NCBI GenBank assembly: GCA_014084085.1 | Contig: NPFB01000005.1 | Span: 436,393 to 500,392 of the forward strand | Direction of reading: 5' to 3' | From: Hondaea fermentalgiana | Lineage: Eukaryota > Sar > Bigyra > Thraustochytrida > Thraustochytriidae | Length of the DNA stretch: 64,000 nt | In this document: one piece after another, positions 31,746 through 42,192 of the stretch | How positions within the stretch are numbered: the first letter of the stretch is position 1 | How the letters are laid out: the number at the start of each line of letters is the position of its first letter | The notes under the pieces: generated by a model | Seen by the model: the letters and a program-made list of their open reading frames with translations, nothing else | The model's database searches: none | What the model was told of the DNA's origin: nothing | Program-made: the position numbers and the translations under genes

Positions 31746-32959
31746 TTAGAGCTTGCTCGGAGGACCGTACGCAGGCAGCTTGATGCCGCCCGGAACGGCA
31801 AAGGTGGCGCCAAGTTCAGAAAGTCGGCGATGCGCATCGGCATAGTCGTTGAAGAAGGCACCCTGGCTCTCGCCGTAGCGGTCAAAGTGCGGCTTGAAGG
31901 ACGGGTCGTTGGCAATGATGCTGTCCGTCTCGAGCATCAAGAGGTTGTTGTCGCCATCGCGCTTAAAGTAGCTGTTGTCAAAGGTCAGCCACTTCTTGGT
32001 CCAGCTCTGGCCACCCATCATACCGAGACCCTTGCCGCCGTCGGCGCGCGCGGCGTGCTCCTCGTTCGAGGTGTAGGGTGTTCCCTTGGATCCGTAGCCA
32101 AATTCGGTGGTGCCGCTGCGCTCCTTGAAGGCACGGCCCACGGTGTGCGCGCCGCTGAGTGCGACAATGTCTCTGTCCGAAAAGCCCATGCGGTGGAAGA
32201 CGTCGCGAAGGTGCTGCTTCGAGTCCACGTCGCGAGGGAACGGTGCGTTACCCGCGGGCAGGTTGCCCTCCTGCGGGCAGTCCTCGGCGTCGAGGCGGCC
32301 ATAGCGCATGTCGATGCACGGGCCGCCCATGAGGGCGATGGCCTCGGCGCTTGCCATCTGAAGGATATCGGCGACAGAGAGCACCGGGTACTTCTTCTTG
32401 AAGTTGTCCGCGTAGCGGAGGGCCTTGTCCAGGCCGGCGTTGGCGTCGTGTCCGAGTTCCTCGGACTTGCGAATGCTGCCATTGGCGCCACCGACGCCAG
32501 GCTTGGACACATCAAAGGTGCCGGAGTCATGCCAGGCGGCACGGACCATGATGGGGCCGCAGTTCATCTTGTCAATGAACGCGCGCAGCTCCTCGCGGCA
32601 CTCCAGGAGCGCCTTGGTGTATTCCTAAATACCGGGTGGCAAGACGTCGGAACATCCGAGGCGAAGAAATGAACAAAGATAATCCAGTTCGGGCGGCATC
32701 GATTGTATCATGCATGCGTCAGTCACTGTCACTCCTCTTCGCCCCCCTCGGGCCCCCTCGCAACGTCCCGCCCTCTTCAGAACATCCTCGTCCCGCCGCG
32801 CCGCGTCTGCGTCGTGGCGCTCTCTCGCGCCATCACAGCCATGCCGCCCGTACTTTGCGCACAACATCGGACCGACCCTCCATCAACCATGGCAAGCGCG
32901 GTCCTCGGCCCCGCGCGCCGCTCGCCGCTCGCTGCACGTACCTGCTCGTCGAAGCCCAT
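31746..32959 (-). CDS. APX: Ascorbate peroxidase (class I haem peroxidase), two exons
   Basis: It removes hydrogen peroxide using ascorbate. Exon 1 is 32959-32942 (six codons, MGFDEQ). The intron is 32941-32625 (317 nt, CAG|GTACGT to TTTAG|GAA), and exon 2 is 32624-31746. The join keeps frame and gives 298 residues starting MGFDEQEYTKALLECREELR, which restores the helix that precedes the conserved MNCGPIMVRAAWHDSGTFD. Key residues of the spliced protein are distal R34, W37 and H38, proximal H166 in LSGAHTVGR, the ascorbate-site Arg175 in KERSG, and W214 and D222 in WTKKWLTFDNSYF. There is an insertion of about 35 residues after KERSG compared with plant cytosolic enzymes. No signal or transit peptide is visible, so it is probably cytosolic. 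Confidence 0.9.
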
Positions 32960-33987
32960 CTTGCCTGCTGCTGCTGCTGCTGCTGCTCGCTCTGCTCTTG
33001 CTCTCGCTCTCGAAAGGGGTCCCGCCGCGCGTCCAGGTTGCGGCTTTGCCTCCGAGGCGGAGTCGAGGCCGCGCCTTTGTTAGCTGCCTTCTTTCTTTCT
33101 ACGTCCTACTACGTCTACAATCAGCAACATCTACATCTGCATCGTGGTGCTGGTGCACGCACTGTCTTTTACAAGCGACAAGGGCCGGCCGGCGACTGCG
33201 AGTGACGGACGAAGGCACAGACGGCGCCTCGGATAAGCTCTCCTTCGACACAATGTTTATCTGTAGGCTACCGATCTGGCTGCTGTACTCGGCGATTGTT
33301 GCGTGCCGTGGACATTGATTGGGATCTGGAGATGGAGAAATGGTGCACTCGTGCGAGCGAGGTCGGGCGTCGAGGAAAAGGACGCGTGGGCGAGGTTGAG
33401 CGTCGGATCTGCAAAGTTGGAGGTGGGAGAAGAGTCGGGTGAAGGAGGCGGGGCTGGCTCGCACAGGAGCGTGCAGCGCTCCACGCTTTTTTTCTGATGG
33501 ATGAACATGGTGTACGAGAATGCTGAGAGCGTCGTCGCGTCACTAGGCGAAGCAGCTGCTGCAGAGGCAGATGACTGCGCTATCAGCAGTAGCAGCTGCA
33601 GCAGCGGCTGTATTCGCTCGCATCGAGCTACATGTGGACCCGCCTGATGATGCCATCCACAGCACTTGCTTATGAAACATATTCTTCTACAGCTGCTGCT
33701 GCTGCTGCTGCTGCTGCTGCTAAAAAAAACGCTTCTCCGCTGTCTCGCTCCGGCCCCCGATCTCATCGCGTGCTGGCACAGCCCAACCCACCCACGTCCA
33801 CGAAGTCGTGGACCGCGTCCATCCTTGCTGGGGGCTGACCTTGGATGCGGCCTGACCTGTACAAGGGTCGCGCGTGAGTGGCTCTGGCTGGCTGCTTCGA
33901 CTCCTCGACGGCCACGCCGGCTGCCACCGAGCGGGCGGGCAGAGCGCCGCTGCAGAACCGTGACCAGGCTGGGCTGGGCGGGAGAAG
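32960..33987. promoter_or_regulatory. Divergent intergenic region between ascorbate peroxidase and RRN3
   Basis: About 1 kb serves two divergent genes. It holds CTG runs (about 32966-32990 and 33692-33720) and no believable coding frame: frames here are Ser/Arg-rich on both strands. Promoters of both genes should lie here. Confidence 0.45.
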
Positions 33988-36450
33988 ATGGAGACAGGGA
34001 CCGTGGCGCAGGTGCAGCTCGCGCTGCGGGCGCGAGCAACGCAGGGGCCGCGGCAGGACGCCTACCAGGGGCTGCTCACCGAGCTGAGGACCAACGAAGA
34101 CCCGGCAAGGCTGCAGGAGCTCTTTGCGGCGCTGGCGCAGAACGCGGCAGAGATCGCGAGGCACCACGCCGCCTTTGAAGACCTGCTCGCGCTCACCTTT
34201 GTCTTCAACTGGGCCTGCGACGATGCTCTGTGCGCCACTTTTGAGGACTTTCTGCGCAAGCTCGTCTCGGCGCACGCCGGGTTCCTCAATCCGGTTCTCG
34301 AGCTGCTCGTCAAGAACTTTTTCCCGCCAAACATAGGGCTCGACGACAACGCCAATGCCCCCGCCGACGATATGGACGATCTGGATGATGATGACGATGA
34401 TGACGATGATGACGCTGCGAGCAAGGCAAGCGCCGTGGCAAAAGCTGCCCGTGAGGCGGCCGAGGCCCACCGAGCAGAGCGAGTCCACGACACGATTCGT
34501 TCTATCTTGCGCATCCTCCCGCTTGGCTGCACCACGCTCATTCAAGTTCTGCTGGCAAATTTTCCCCGACAACATCACCCACTCGAGTTGCACTGTGCTT
34601 TCTTCAAGCAGGTTCTTCGGGTTTGCGATTACGTGCCAATCTTGCGGGATCGAATCATTGCGGCCACCGTGGAGCGCATCTTGAGAATCGACGCTCTCGT
34701 CCGTGTTGATGACCTCGATGAGGCGGCGGCGACCACGTCCATGCAGACAGGCCTGGATAGCGCCTCTGCATCTGAACCTGGGGCGATCTCGCAAGAGGCC
34801 ACGACAGTCTTTGCCATGGAGGAAGACAACGAAAACGACCAGCAAGAGGCAGTCGATAGTAAAGAGGAACGAAAGAGGAAGATCGCGCGTGAAAAGGAAC
34901 AGCGGCGCGCCACGCAGCTGCTCGAGCTTGCGGACAAGCTCGATGTGTTGCTTGAAGTATTCTTCAAATACTCGGACGCCCAACTCGAGGCGCGCGGGCG
35001 CACCACCGATGTCTTTGTGAGCTTGCTGTTCAATATCTTTTATCGAATGATTCTGCCACGGCGGAGCGTCTCAAATACGCAGTTCATCGTCTTTTACATT
35101 TGCCGGAAACGCTCAGAGTGGGTGGAGCGCTTTGTCGCGGGGCTATTGGACCGCGCGCTGCCCCAGATTTTAGGGCAGCAGCAGCAGCAGCAGCAGCAGG
35201 CGAACCTCACGCCTGCACCTGTGCGCCTCAACGCCATCAACTATCTCGCTAGCTTTCTTGCCCGCGCGCTCTATGTGAGCCAAGAAATGTGTGAGCGGTC
35301 GGTCGCCCGAATGGTGCAATGGCTTGGTGTGTATAACAACGCGTTTGTGGTGAAAAACGAAGAGGCCATAGCCAGCGGTGGCTTTGTGCTCAATCCGGCG
35401 GAGCACGTTCACTTTCTGGCGGTGGCTCAGGCCGTTGTTTACATTCTCACTTTCAAGGGGAATGACTTTTCTCAGGACGCCCTGCGTTCCTACGAGCTTC
35501 CTCGCCTGATTGCGTCTCCTCTCTGCCCGCAAGCCTACATTTCACAAGATACGGTCGACGAGTTTGCACGCTTCGCCAGAGCGCACAATTTGTTTTCAAG
35601 TAGCGAATTGGATTCGCTCACGAACGGTCTGGCCGAAGCCTGCTCGCGTACGCGCATGCAGCATGGTGTGGAACGGCACGAAGTTGTTGCAGCGCTCGCT
35701 ACGGAGTATCCTTTTGACCCTTGCAATCTTAAACGGACCGCCACTCGCATCAGTCCGTATTATCAGGACTGGTACTCGCGTCAGGGCGAGCTGCACGCAC
35801 AAGAATACGAGACTGCGCAAGCAGGTATTGACACGTCTGCGCCAGCGGTCGATGAAAGCGCATTCACTTCGGACGGGGAGAGCGACATTGACGCCCCGGT
35901 TCTCGGGGACGACCAGATTCGTGATGCACAGGCCCGTCTGCCACCAGCAATCCACGTTCCGGGCATTTCGGAGCGCGCTGCACGCATTTTGAGCCAACTT
36001 GGTGCAGTGTCCGAAGGTGGCCATGCTCGTCAGAGCAGTAGCGGGGTGAGAGGCATGTCTACTACCTCGCCCCGAGCCGTGCCCATTAATCTTGAACCAG
36101 GCGCTTTCTGGGGGTTTTCCGCGGCAGCATCTGCGTCCCTTGCGTCATCCCATGACGATGCCATGTCCTTTGATGACAGCAACAGCTACTCGTCCCCAGT
36201 CTTGACGGCATCAAATTTTGCGGGTCCGAGTTCTTTTCTTTCGGGAGGACGGTCTCTTTCTTCACTTGAGTCTGGCTCACTCAGCACGCCCCCAAAGATC
36301 ACTCCAAAGACTTTACCAATTGCAGTTCCGGGAGCTGATGGAAATGCGAAATCTAAACCGAAACTACACCGCGGTAATGACGACGACGTCGACGATGATG
36401 ATGATGACGACGATGACGACGATGACCAAGAGCTGGCCGGCTCTTGGTAA
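33988..36450 (+). CDS. RRN3: RNA polymerase I-specific transcription initiation factor RRN3
   Basis: RRN3 (TIF-IA) links initiation-competent Pol I to the rDNA promoter complex. The 820-aa protein has the family's HEAT-like helical core. LLALTFVFNWACDDALCATF, RILPLGCTTLIQVLLANFP, LELHCAFFKQVLRVCDYVPILRD and LVSLLFNIFYRM-type segments are followed by the signature SVSNTQFIVFYICRKR and VRLNAINYLASFLARALYVS. An acidic Asp run interrupts the core at about 125-140, and another acidic/Ser insert carries many phosphorylatable sites. An eight-Gln run lies just before the signature VRLNAINYL. The C-terminus is disordered and ends in a long Asp tract, DDDDDDDDDDD. It is longer than animal RRN3 (about 650) because of these inserts. 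ATG at 33988 follows a stop-containing leader. Confidence 0.85.
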   Translation: METGTVAQVQLALRARATQGPRQDAYQGLLTELRTNEDPARLQELFAALAQNAAEIARHHAAFEDLLALTFVFNWACDDALCATFEDFLRKLVSAHAGFLNPVLELLVKNFFPPNIGLDDNANAPADDMDDLDDDDDDDDDDAASKASAVAKAAREAAEAHRAERVHDTIRSILRILPLGCTTLIQVLLANFPRQHHPLELHCAFFKQVLRVCDYVPILRDRIIAATVERILRIDALVRVDDLDEAAATTSMQTGLDSASASEPGAISQEATTVFAMEEDNENDQQEAVDSKEERKRKIAREKEQRRATQLLELADKLDVLLEVFFKYSDAQLEARGRTTDVFVSLLFNIFYRMILPRRSVSNTQFIVFYICRKRSEWVERFVAGLLDRALPQILGQQQQQQQQANLTPAPVRLNAINYLASFLARALYVSQEMCERSVARMVQWLGVYNNAFVVKNEEAIASGGFVLNPAEHVHFLAVAQAVVYILTFKGNDFSQDALRSYELPRLIASPLCPQAYISQDTVDEFARFARAHNLFSSSELDSLTNGLAEACSRTRMQHGVERHEVVAALATEYPFDPCNLKRTATRISPYYQDWYSRQGELHAQEYETAQAGIDTSAPAVDESAFTSDGESDIDAPVLGDDQIRDAQARLPPAIHVPGISERAARILSQLGAVSEGGHARQSSSGVRGMSTTSPRAVPINLEPGAFWGFSAAASASLASSHDDAMSFDDSNSYSSPVLTASNFAGPSSFLSGGRSLSSLESGSLSTPPKITPKTLPIAVPGADGNAKSKPKLHRGNDDDVDDDDDDDDDDDDQELAGSW

Positions 36451-36796
36451 CTTGGCTGTGCACGTGCCAGGCCTACTTGTACATGAACGCTTCTTTTTTG
36501 TTTTCATTCGATCGGAACATGTAGTCGAGCTTCTGGCTTTGTAGTGGCGGCGGACGGTTGATGAATGCGAAACTGCGACAATCTACTGAGACAAGATTAT
36601 AAGAAGAGAAATGAAGACGTGTTTGCAAATTTTCCCCTGTCGTCCTAAAAAAAAAATAAAAGAACCGCGACGCTTTCGCTTTCCTCTGTGAAAATTGCTT
36701 GGAAACCTCTCTCCCTAGCCTAACTTAGATAAATCGCATGAATGATTGAGCCATTTTGTTGCCCCAGCAAAGTCTTCACAAAATAAATAAATCGAA
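36451..36796. terminator. Convergent 3' spacer (RRN3 / vWA-PAN)
   Basis: The 346-bp AT-rich spacer lies between two convergent stop codons. It contains aaaaaaaaaataaaa at about 36649 and aataaataaat near 36783, suitable as polyadenylation signals on either strand. No gene is seen. Confidence 0.4.
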
Positions 36797-38989
36797 TTAG
36801 CAAGTAGGCAGGCCAGCTACATCAGACACGGAAGTTGGATCGGAAAGAGGCGACAGGTCGAGTACAGTAGTGTACAAGTCACACCAGTCAGCACCGGAAG
36901 TATGGTCGAAGACCGCAAAGACGCAATCTTCACGGTCGCGGCAAGCAACCTGGCAATCAATTGCTGTCGTATCCGCTCCATTTGTGAAGGACCTTATCAA
37001 TGCTGAAGTGTAGTCGCCAAATTGATACTGCACGAACGTCCAGCATGAGGGAACAGAGTCTGGCAAGGGAACATTAGTTGGCGCGTTCGTTGGAGCATCC
37101 GTCGGCGCCTCTGTCGGTGCATCCGTCGGCGCCTCTGTCGGTGCATTCGTCGGAGCGACCGTACACAATCTCGACCCCGAGGTCCACCTCTCAGATGAAG
37201 TAGAAACAGCTTCCCGCAGCTCGCTCATAAGGTTGCACTGCGCAGCGGCATTTTCGCCTTCCCAGGAGCTCTGAGCGCGAAAGCTCCAGTAGTTGCAGCC
37301 CTCGGTCTCCGCACACTTGGAGTGGCACTGCTCGGGGAGCTGGATGCCTGCCTCATCTTCAAAGGTACCAAGTCTGTGTTGCGCCCTGGCTTTGTTGACA
37401 ACGTACGGCTCGTAGCACCCTTCGATAAAAACCACGGGGCTCAGCGTTGGCGCCTCGGTTGGTGCGTCTGTGGGGGCAACCGTAGGAGCCTCCGTAGGCG
37501 CATCCGTTGGCGCAGAAGTAGGCGCATCTGTAGGCGCTTCCGTTGGCGCATCAGTCGGAGCACTCGTAGGGCTCGGGGTGATGCCAAGCAGACTGGTCTC
37601 GCACTGATCATCAACAAATTGATCCGCAAGAGCATTCCAGCTTGCATAGTCTCCGACCTTGTACACATCCACAACGAATCCAAGTTTTCTGTAAAGCGAT
37701 GCACTGCCTTGCGCGTTTCCGGCACGCACGGAAACGTAGTCAGCCACCAGGCGGATCTGCTTGACGAGCCATCTCGTGCATGCCCTGGCCGCCTTCGTCG
37801 GGTACTTTCTCTCGTTGTCGTCATTCGCGCAAGCAACGGGCAGACGGCCGTACTCCCACTCAACATTCGGGGCATCATCGCCAACATGGACGACAAGAGT
37901 AGACCGGGTCGACACCGCATCGATTTCTTTCGTTTCCTCGATCATGTTGAGCGCAGTCAGGAGACCCAGGGGCATATTCGTGTTCTCCCGCTGCTCAGGC
38001 GTCCGGTTAATGCCTTCCAGGGCAGCTTCGAGTTCCGCAGAGGAGCCAAAGTAGGTACTACCGTCACTATTGACAAGTGGGAAGATCTCGTTAATGGCCG
38101 TCGAGTACTCGATCAGGCCAAAGCGAGCATCACCTGCCCAGCGAGAAGCAAAGTCGAGAACGAAGTCGTGCGCTTCATCGAGTTCCTCGTCATCAACGGT
38201 GAAAGAGGCATCGACGACGAAAAGGATATCGATGGGGTCCCCGCAACCAATGGGCGTGGCTGCTGCGCCAACGTCGCAAGCAAGCTCGGCGACACCTGAG
38301 GCGATTGTCGACTCATCAGTAAGATCGGAGGGAATATTAATGTAGGCGTCGAGAGGCGCGGAAGGAAGAGCCGGGCTGTCACCAATCGGGACATAAATGA
38401 CCTTCATGCCGTCTTCATCGACAACGTCAACGAGCTGAGTGTAAACGCACTCGCGAATTGCCTCTGGAGAGAGGTTGTCGACCCCGCCAATGTTGGAACA
38501 CACATTGCCAACAAACTTCTTGCTAAAGTGTTTGACGCCGACATTCCCGTCGGAGATGAGAATGATGATCTCGGTAGCACCCCGGGGTCGCTTGTTGAGC
38601 ATTTTTCTGGCAACATCAATGGCAAAAGGCAAATTAGTCTCGGTGGACCTGGTGGTGGACATGGACTTGATGAGGCTTTGGAGATTACCGATGTTCTTGA
38701 CCTGCCATAGTTGTTTCCTCTTGTACGCTTTGTCGCTAAAGCTCAAGGCCGTGACACGGTCCTTCGATGATGCGAAGCCGATGTCGAATTCGTCGCCAAT
38801 GGTGAGCGCAATGCGCTTTGCGAGGCTAAACTTGTCCCTGCTAGCCGATGCGTCGAGCATCATGACTACATCATAGGGGGCGCAGGTGGAGCTCGGACCG
38901 ACGCCGACTGCTTCAGACGCGCCGTCAGAAAAGGCTGCGAGCCCTACTGCTACGAGGAGCATCGCAGCGGCTCGGAGCATGGTCTTCAT
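36797..38989 (-). CDS. Secreted protein with two vWA domains and two PAN/apple-like domains
   Basis: A 730-aa secreted or surface protein, probably adhesive. I start it at the ATG at 38989 because MKTMLRAAAMLLVAVGLAAF then forms a clean signal peptide. An ATG at 39073 would put 28 polar residues in front. The first vWA domain (about 37-240) has an intact MIDAS motif DASAS. The second (about 250-470) has DASFT, where the third position is Thr. A stalk of PTDAPTEAPT-type repeats leads to a Cys-rich module that looks like a PAN/apple domain (CHSKCAETEGCNYWSF). A second Pro-rich stalk leads to another (CQVACRDREDCVFAVF) that ends the protein. No membrane anchor or GPI signal is visible. vWA plus PAN on mucin-like stalks fits attachment to extracellular matrix. 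Confidence 0.85.
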   Translation of the reverse strand: MKTMLRAAAMLLVAVGLAAFSDGASEAVGVGPSSTCAPYDVVMMLDASASRDKFSLAKRIALTIGDEFDIGFASSKDRVTALSFSDKAYKRKQLWQVKNIGNLQSLIKSMSTTRSTETNLPFAIDVARKMLNKRPRGATEIIILISDGNVGVKHFSKKFVGNVCSNIGGVDNLSPEAIRECVYTQLVDVVDEDGMKVIYVPIGDSPALPSAPLDAYINIPSDLTDESTIASGVAELACDVGAAATPIGCGDPIDILFVVDASFTVDDEELDEAHDFVLDFASRWAGDARFGLIEYSTAINEIFPLVNSDGSTYFGSSAELEAALEGINRTPEQRENTNMPLGLLTALNMIEETKEIDAVSTRSTLVVHVGDDAPNVEWEYGRLPVACANDDNERKYPTKAARACTRWLVKQIRLVADYVSVRAGNAQGSASLYRKLGFVVDVYKVGDYASWNALADQFVDDQCETSLLGITPSPTSAPTDAPTEAPTDAPTSAPTDAPTEAPTVAPTDAPTEAPTLSPVVFIEGCYEPYVVNKARAQHRLGTFEDEAGIQLPEQCHSKCAETEGCNYWSFRAQSSWEGENAAAQCNLMSELREAVSTSSERWTSGSRLCTVAPTNAPTEAPTDAPTEAPTDAPTNAPTNVPLPDSVPSCWTFVQYQFGDYTSALIRSFTNGADTTAIDCQVACRDREDCVFAVFDHTSGADWCDLYTTVLDLSPLSDPTSVSDVAGLPTC

Positions 38990-40701
38990 GGCTATATATC
39001 TGCTTTTTCGAAGGATGGAGAATCGAGGTTTGCTCGCCATCTGCGCAGGATCGTAGCTCAGAATCCACTTCATTCAGTCTTGAGCACGCGACTGTAGCGA
39101 GAGCACGTTTTTTTCAGCTTCCCTCAAGTGTCGCGATGGAAGACCGATCTTAGACGTTGTGTCAACTTCTTACTTCTGTGGTATTCCTCTAGCATGGAAG
39201 AACGACTGGACTGCGAAAGTCCAGCTCGGTGTAAGGCCCAGCAATGCAACAATAGTTATTGCCAGAGATTGAGACCGTCTTTTGTTGCTCGGAGCAGCTG
39301 TCATGAGCCAGCCAGGCCCGGAGCTCGGTCGGCCGGGCCTCCATTTTGTCGATTTCCAATCGAGGGCGCTGTCCGGATACAGCCTCGAGATTCTTACTTG
39401 TCATGTAGTGCGTACACAGCGAGGCATGCCTCACATTAGGAGATCTTCCTCCCATGTCCCACTTCTTTTTCCACCTTTTCGCCTTCGCACGATACACACC
39501 TCGCACTTTGTCCATTTCTTTCTTCCTTTCTTCCACCACCAAGAAGAAGTTGGACACCTCCGCGGCCGGAGTCCAGCGCTCGCGACTCGGATGCACTCCC
39601 GCGCGTGCGAGAAAGTAAAAGCCAAGCTGCTTGCGTGAATAATGTTGAAGTCATGCGCGGGCCTGACCGCACGTACGTACCGCGCGTAGGCCAGAGGAGC
39701 GAAGCAGCCGAACTGGCTGGCCGGCTGTCAGCACTTTTTTCTGGCTTCAAGTTGCTTTGGCTCCAACTCGAATGCAAGTGGGCACGCTGAAAAGAAAGAC
39801 AGAGTAGGCCGAGCGCGCGCCTCGCGGAGCATAGCTGGTTGTAGGATACTTCAAGCTGCCGCGGGGCGTTCTTGGATGCATGACCACACGCAAAGACGGA
39901 TCTTTGGATGAAAACAAGATGGATACGCGAAAGCCTATAATCAGTCCGATGACCGTAAGGGCGCACACCGTGACCGCGCACGCGCAAGTGTCACTGGCCG
40001 TAGTGGCTGAGTGAGTGAGGCGTCTGCACGAGACTGCGAGTCCCGCGCAAATTGCTTGCCTTGTCGAGTCACGTGGAGGCGAAGTCCATTGTGGAAATGA
40101 GGCTAGATTTCCTAGGGACTGTTGCCAAAAGCTGTAAACGCCCGCTGACTTATTTTGAAGGCCTAGCGAAGGTTCTTACGGGCTCTAGCGTGAGCGTAGA
40201 AATGTGATCTCGTTGAGATTGATGTGATACTTCCACGTCCGTCCGAAGACGCATGCTTGTACAGGTGCAAAAAAGTGAGCGAATTAGCGTACTTGCAGCT
40301 ATTTATGCTTTTGTCGCCATTCGGTTCGCACTGCACGTACTCGTGTGCCGTACAGATCGACTCGCGTTTTATTCTTCTTCATTAATTTTTTAAAATCGAA
40401 ACATGTCGGAGAGGTCACATCCGCAGTGCAACGTCTCGTAGTGGATGAAAGTTTCTGACTTATTCTATTTCTTCTTTTGCAAACTAGGTTCAGGTTGGCC
40501 CTTGTCAAACCCGTTGATGTGTCCATGCTTCTTCTCGAGTGCGGGTATATTTGATCTTCTCGATGAGAGAGAGAGAGAGAGAGAGAGAGGAAAAGGAAAA
40601 AAAGCAATGCCGCGTCGAATTCCATGCAAGACCGAACTTCCTGCAGGATTCATTGTTTCTTGAGAAGGTGAAGAATCGTCCGCTAAGACACGACCGACAG
40701 C
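38990..40701. other. Intergenic region, no supported gene
   Basis: The first part is the leader/promoter of the vWA-PAN gene, with gatatatagcc directly before its ATG. The rest has no convincing frame. A (GA)n microsatellite lies at about 40565-40589 near the 3' end of the carboxypeptidase gene. Confidence 0.5.
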
Positions 40702-42192
40702 TCAGAAAGAGTCCCCGTCAATGAGGCGGCGAATCATTTCAAAGGCCTGCTGCGGAGCTGTCTCAGGCACCTCATGGCGACCACCCTTGACGGTAGTAAC
40801 AACGAAGCTGTTCCCCTTCACCGGTGTTTTGTAGTTAATCGCGTAGCCGGCGACCTGAGGGCCGAGCCCATCCTTGGGAGTGTACGTCCACGGATGCCAT
40901 GCCGAGGTCATATCAAATCCAAGTCCCTTGGTCCACCCAAAGGCGTCAGTCCAAGGCACACAGCTGTCCCAGTCGCCATTGTAAATAATGATCCTATCGA
41001 GGTATTCAACGAGGGCAGGGTAGAGATCGCGGGGCAGGTTCTCGCGATTGCTAGTGTAGTTCTTTAGCTGGTTGCTGCAAGTACCCCAAATAAAGGGCTG
41101 TTCTTTGACATGGAGAGCCTTGACAACCTCGGCCTGGGTCAGATACGCCGTCGCCGCACGCGAATCAATGCAAGCTACCGGGCCATCCCATGCACCAAGC
41201 TTGCGCGCCATCTCAGCCACTTCCAGAGGCGGTAGTTCGCGGGGAAAAGGAGCGTGTACCCCTCCCATTGGCGCTTTAAGCGCCACAGATGAGCCATTGT
41301 AGCACTCGCCATAAATATTGTACAGGTTCACATTGCCAACTTCAGCGTGCATCTTCTCGAGTGCCTTACTGCACGCGTCAGTGGGCTCTGGAAGCTGATT
41401 CGCAAAGTCGCCGCAGCTCTGTACCAGATCAGCCTTGACTGTCGGAGAAATAAGCGCCGTCTGGCTGAGAAAGGGTGCCACATATTGCTCACGCTGAATA
41501 CCGTCCGCGCAGGCGCCCACCTCATTGCCAGAGCACCCATTACCCACTGCCATACCAATAAGCTTTGCGCCCTCATACTCGCCAGCCTTGTCAGCTTTCA
41601 TGATGGCCTCTGCAAGCGTCGGGACATAGACTCCAGCATACGACTCGCCTGCGAGGAAGAAGGGGGATGATTTGAGCTCTGGGTAGAGCGAGAAGAACAC
41701 CTGGATGGCCTCGAGATTATCAGCTGCAGTCTTGTCGTCGTCTGTGTAATAGTCCTGGTCGGGATCGTCCGAATAGCTGAAACCCACGCCAACGGGCGCC
41801 TCGAGGTAGAGCATATGGCCCAGCTTGGTCCATGCGAACTCGAAAGGTGTCAGTTTGCCGGGATCCTCCACCGACACCCGAAAGGGTCCGTTCTCGTAGA
41901 GAAGACCGTCAAGAGAAGAGCATCCGGGCCCGCCGTTGAACCATGCCACAAGCGGCGTCGTCTCCGAGGTGGACGCCTGTTGCGTCTCAATGAAAACGTA
42001 GTGCACGTGCTTGCGCCCGTCGGCAATGTCCAGGTACCCAGAGTACATCTTGAGCGGCGCCCCATCATACCCCGGAATCGTCTCGACGCGATCCGCCTCT
42101 ACCCTCGCCTGCGTCTGCGTTGTCAGCGCCAGCAGGACCAGCCCGACGAGCACGGAGCAAACCGCCACTCTCAGCGCCGCCATGGCCGCCAT
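40702..42192 (-). CDS. Serine carboxypeptidase (peptidase family S10), secreted or vacuolar
   Basis: A 496-aa alpha/beta-hydrolase peptidase removing C-terminal residues, usually in the vacuole/lysosome or outside the cell. The start at 42192 gives MAAMAALRVAVCSVLVGLVL, a typical signal peptide. The longer open frame upstream is Arg-rich and unconserved. Family marks include FNGGPGCSSLDGLLYENGPF (oxyanion and substrate carboxylate site, about 85-104), the nucleophile S184 in AGESYAGVYVPT, the Asp in YNGDWDSCVPW, and H473 in KGGRHEVPETAP. The usual G-x-G-H-M-V-P is changed to G-G-R-H-E-V-P, an Arg before and Glu after the catalytic His, which might affect specificity. Several N-x-S/T sites suggest glycosylation. 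The gene is divergent from the tandem kinase. Confidence 0.93.
   Translation of the reverse strand: MAAMAALRVAVCSVLVGLVLLALTTQTQARVEADRVETIPGYDGAPLKMYSGYLDIADGRKHVHYVFIETQQASTSETTPLVAWFNGGPGCSSLDGLLYENGPFRVSVEDPGKLTPFEFAWTKLGHMLYLEAPVGVGFSYSDDPDQDYYTDDDKTAADNLEAIQVFFSLYPELKSSPFFLAGESYAGVYVPTLAEAIMKADKAGEYEGAKLIGMAVGNGCSGNEVGACADGIQREQYVAPFLSQTALISPTVKADLVQSCGDFANQLPEPTDACSKALEKMHAEVGNVNLYNIYGECYNGSSVALKAPMGGVHAPFPRELPPLEVAEMARKLGAWDGPVACIDSRAATAYLTQAEVVKALHVKEQPFIWGTCSNQLKNYTSNRENLPRDLYPALVEYLDRIIIYNGDWDSCVPWTDAFGWTKGLGFDMTSAWHPWTYTPKDGLGPQVAGYAINYKTPVKGNSFVVTTVKGGRHEVPETAPQQAFEMIRRLIDGDSF

Noticed and set aside
33257..34039. Minus-strand open frame (260 codons) between the peroxidase and RRN3 genes
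   Set aside because: It is Ser/Arg/Pro-rich with a poly-Ser run from a CTG repeat, overlaps the RRN3 start, and shows no motif.
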